Below are positions 5,364 to 6,400 of a DNA stretch of 6,400 nucleotides, piece after piece; positions within the stretch are counted from its first letter, which is position 1, and the number at the start of each line of letters is the position of its first letter. The stretch is taken from NCBI GenBank assembly GCA_003165135.1, contig PLSN01000273.1:916-7315 (forward strand), read 5' to 3'. The translations under genes and the position numbers were made by a program. This DNA is from Bacteroidota bacterium. GTDB lineage: Bacteria > Bacteroidota > Bacteroidia > Chitinophagales > LD1. Below the pieces are notes generated by a model that saw only the letters and a program-made list of their open reading frames with translations, was not told the origin of the DNA and did no database searches.

Positions 5364-5810
5364 GGGATTGCCGGGTAAATATCGCAAACACCTCTACAAG
5401 TAATTGAAAATCAGTATCGAAAAAGTTTTTTATTTTATACTATTCTTATCAATTAGCTATTTACATGTGATAAAAAGCTGCCTTTATAAAATCCTGTAAT
5501 CCGCCGATCATATAAACCCTGATATGCATTTATTTTCATTTATACATATGAAAAATCCATTTTTGAAACTATTTGGCTAATTTTCATCAAAAAGTCAGAA
5601 TAAACTAAATCAGCGGATTGCGTATATTTTATTTTAGTATTTGAAATGAAAATATGCATAATGAATCTTTTATTTGCTTTTATTGGTTGTATAATGTAAA
5701 TATAGCTATTTGTTTTGACACTTCCAAAGTTTGATAGGATTTCTTCCTTTCATTCTTTCCAATGGTTCACCCAAATCTTCCGTATCTTTATAGTAGCTAA
5801 ATCGTTCGTT
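5364..5810. other. AT-rich intergenic gap with interleaved inverted repeats
   Basis: I find no convincing gene. The region is visibly AT-rich. It holds a 7-bp hairpin TTTTCAT/ATGAAAA (5533-5539, 5548-5554). It also holds two longer-range inverted pairs: aatccgccgat (5498-5508) with atcagcggatt (5609-5619), 10 of 11 matching, and tatgcatttattttcattt (5523-5541) with aaatgaaaatatgcata (5644-5660), matching apart from a 2-nt bulge. A 17-codon ORF at 5646-5699 is probably chance. TATCTTTA at 5783-5790 is a weak candidate -7 element for the gene at 5811. Confidence 0.6.
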
Positions 5811-6002
5811 ATGAAAAAGCATCTCGCACCGCCGAATTACTTTCGGATCATGGGCCTGCTGGGAGCCGCGCTTGTAGTATTAGGACTCGGCCTGCTGGTC
5901 ATCCACATCACTCAAAACTCAACTTACTTCGCTCTATATGCCGGTACGGTCTTTCTACTGATAGGCGGAGCCGGTATGGTATTCTTTAAACCGAGGACGT
6001 AA
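5811..6002 (+). CDS. Small two-helix membrane protein, function unknown
   Basis: ATG at 5811 to TAA at 6000-6002 encodes 63 residues. After a short basic/polar N-terminus (MKKHLAPPNYFR) come two hydrophobic segments, about residues 13-34 (GLLGAALVVLGLGLLVI) and 39-58 (YFALYAGTVFLLIGGAGMVF), ending in KPRT. This predicts a helical hairpin in the inner membrane with both ends cytoplasmic by the positive-inside rule. A longer frame upstream to 5715 is open, but MKKHL is the natural start and lies about 20 nt after a weak -7-like TATCTTTA. No motif identifies a function, and it stands alone. Codon use and composition look like those of the neighbouring real genes and differ from the AT-rich upstream gap, which supports coding. 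Confidence 0.7.
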   Translation: MKKHLAPPNYFRIMGLLGAALVVLGLGLLVIHITQNSTYFALYAGTVFLLIGGAGMVFFKPRT

Positions 6003-6276
6003 AAGAGATGTGAGTCATGAGCTATGAGTCGCAAGTAAATGCTCAGTCACTGATATTGCTATATTCTGCGTAATCAACATGATATTTTGTTTTTTGAAAG
6101 TAATTTTGTTTCTTGGGTAAAGTTTCTCCCCGGACTAATGCAGTGTTTTGTGCCGTCAGGATAATATGCCGGAAAATATCTTCTAATAGTATTTCATTGA
6201 ACGGAATTTTGCCTGATACCGTTTATCCTGAACTGTCGACATTTGTTTTTGCAATTATATTATTTACATTCACTAT
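6003..6276. other. Intergenic gap, no gene seen
   Basis: This 274-bp gap has stops in all frames over short distances. Near 6007-6029 there is a small imperfect direct repeat (TGAGTC twice around ATGAGCT). TAATTTTG at 6101-6108 fits a -7 element but has no TTG at the right distance and is about 170 bp from the next start. No hairpin with a T-tract is seen after the gene ending at 6002. Confidence 0.5.
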
Positions 6277-6400
6277 ATGATAGAGCGGAATACCCTTATC
6301 GACGATATACTGAAGCAGCATCGCAGCGAGCTGAATGTCGACTATGATAAGTACCGCCATCATGTCTACCGGGTATTCAACTTTACCCTCCTCCTGCATG
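6277..6400 (+). CDS. Start of a gene cut by window end, possibly an HD-domain protein
   Basis: ATG at 6277 opens a frame that runs without a stop to the end of the window, giving 41 residues: MIERNTLIDDILKQHRSEL, then NVDYDKYRHHVYRVFNFTLLLH. Coding is supported by the amphipathic start and by the change from AT-rich spacer to mixed-composition sequence exactly at the ATG. The YRxHxYRVxNF segment recalls the N-terminus of a group of HD-domain phosphohydrolase-like proteins, where the His would be an early metal ligand; this rests on memory of a short motif, and the HD pair itself would lie beyond the window. Treat the family as a suggestion only. Confidence 0.65.
   Translation, partial: MIERNTLIDDILKQHRSELNVDYDKYRHHVYRVFNFTLLLH

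Noticed and set aside
5646..5699. 17-codon ORF (MKICIMNLLFAFIGCIM)
   Set aside because: It resembles the start of a lipoprotein signal but stops at once; too short and AT-biased to support as a gene.
6007..6029. TGAGTC/ATGAG direct repeats after the 63-residue gene
   Set aside because: Too short and imperfect to call a repeat element or attachment site from this window alone.

Overview
The window looks like ordinary chromosomal DNA of a Bacteroidota bacterium, probably of the Chitinophagales/Sphingobacteriales side. The evidence is a near-consensus Bacteroidota promoter (TTG-N19-TACTTTTG) before rplM, the absence of Shine-Dalgarno sequences at every start, a type IX secretion (T9SS) C-terminal sorting domain on a large secreted protein, and the gene order rplM-rpsI-rpsB. 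The genus-level placement is inference.

Layout. Positions 1-645 hold the 3' part of a collagen-like protein (Gly-X-Y repeats encoded by 45-bp tandem repeats, then a beta-rich C-terminal domain). A small exported protein of unknown function follows 33 nt later (679-1104), probably in the same transcript. Positions 1105-1642 are mostly non-coding, with one possible 30-residue single-helix membrane peptide (1373-1465), a dyad and a candidate promoter. Positions 1643-3367 encode a secreted ELWxxDGT-repeat protein with nine recognisable repeat units and a T9SS sorting domain. It converges on the ribosomal operon; positions 3379-3466 between them hold two strong hairpins, one a good intrinsic terminator for the minus strand.

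Positions 3497-5299 are the minus-strand operon rplM (L13, GTG start) - rpsI (S9) - rpsB (S2). S2 carries an unusual tail of about 65 residues, acidic and then Gly/Arg-rich. The usual downstream partner tsf is absent: a terminator and an unrelated convergent gene sit there. A hairpin of the REP-like CCCTCTCCC/GGGAGAGGG type lies between rpsI and rpsB. Positions 5300-5810 are an AT-rich gap holding the rplM promoter and some inverted repeats. A 63-residue two-helix membrane protein follows (5811-6002), then a 274-bp gap, then the start of a further gene (6277 onward) cut by the window end and possibly an HD-domain protein.

Functionally the window joins a surface/secretome block (collagen-like protein, small exported protein, ELWxxDGT protein) to a housekeeping translation operon. 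I see no phage, insertion sequence, CRISPR, toxin-antitoxin or defence locus, and no clear new multi-gene system. The most notable points are the RGG-like S2 tail, the broken rpsB-tsf linkage, and the nine-unit, apparently circularly closed repeat architecture of the ELWxxDGT protein.
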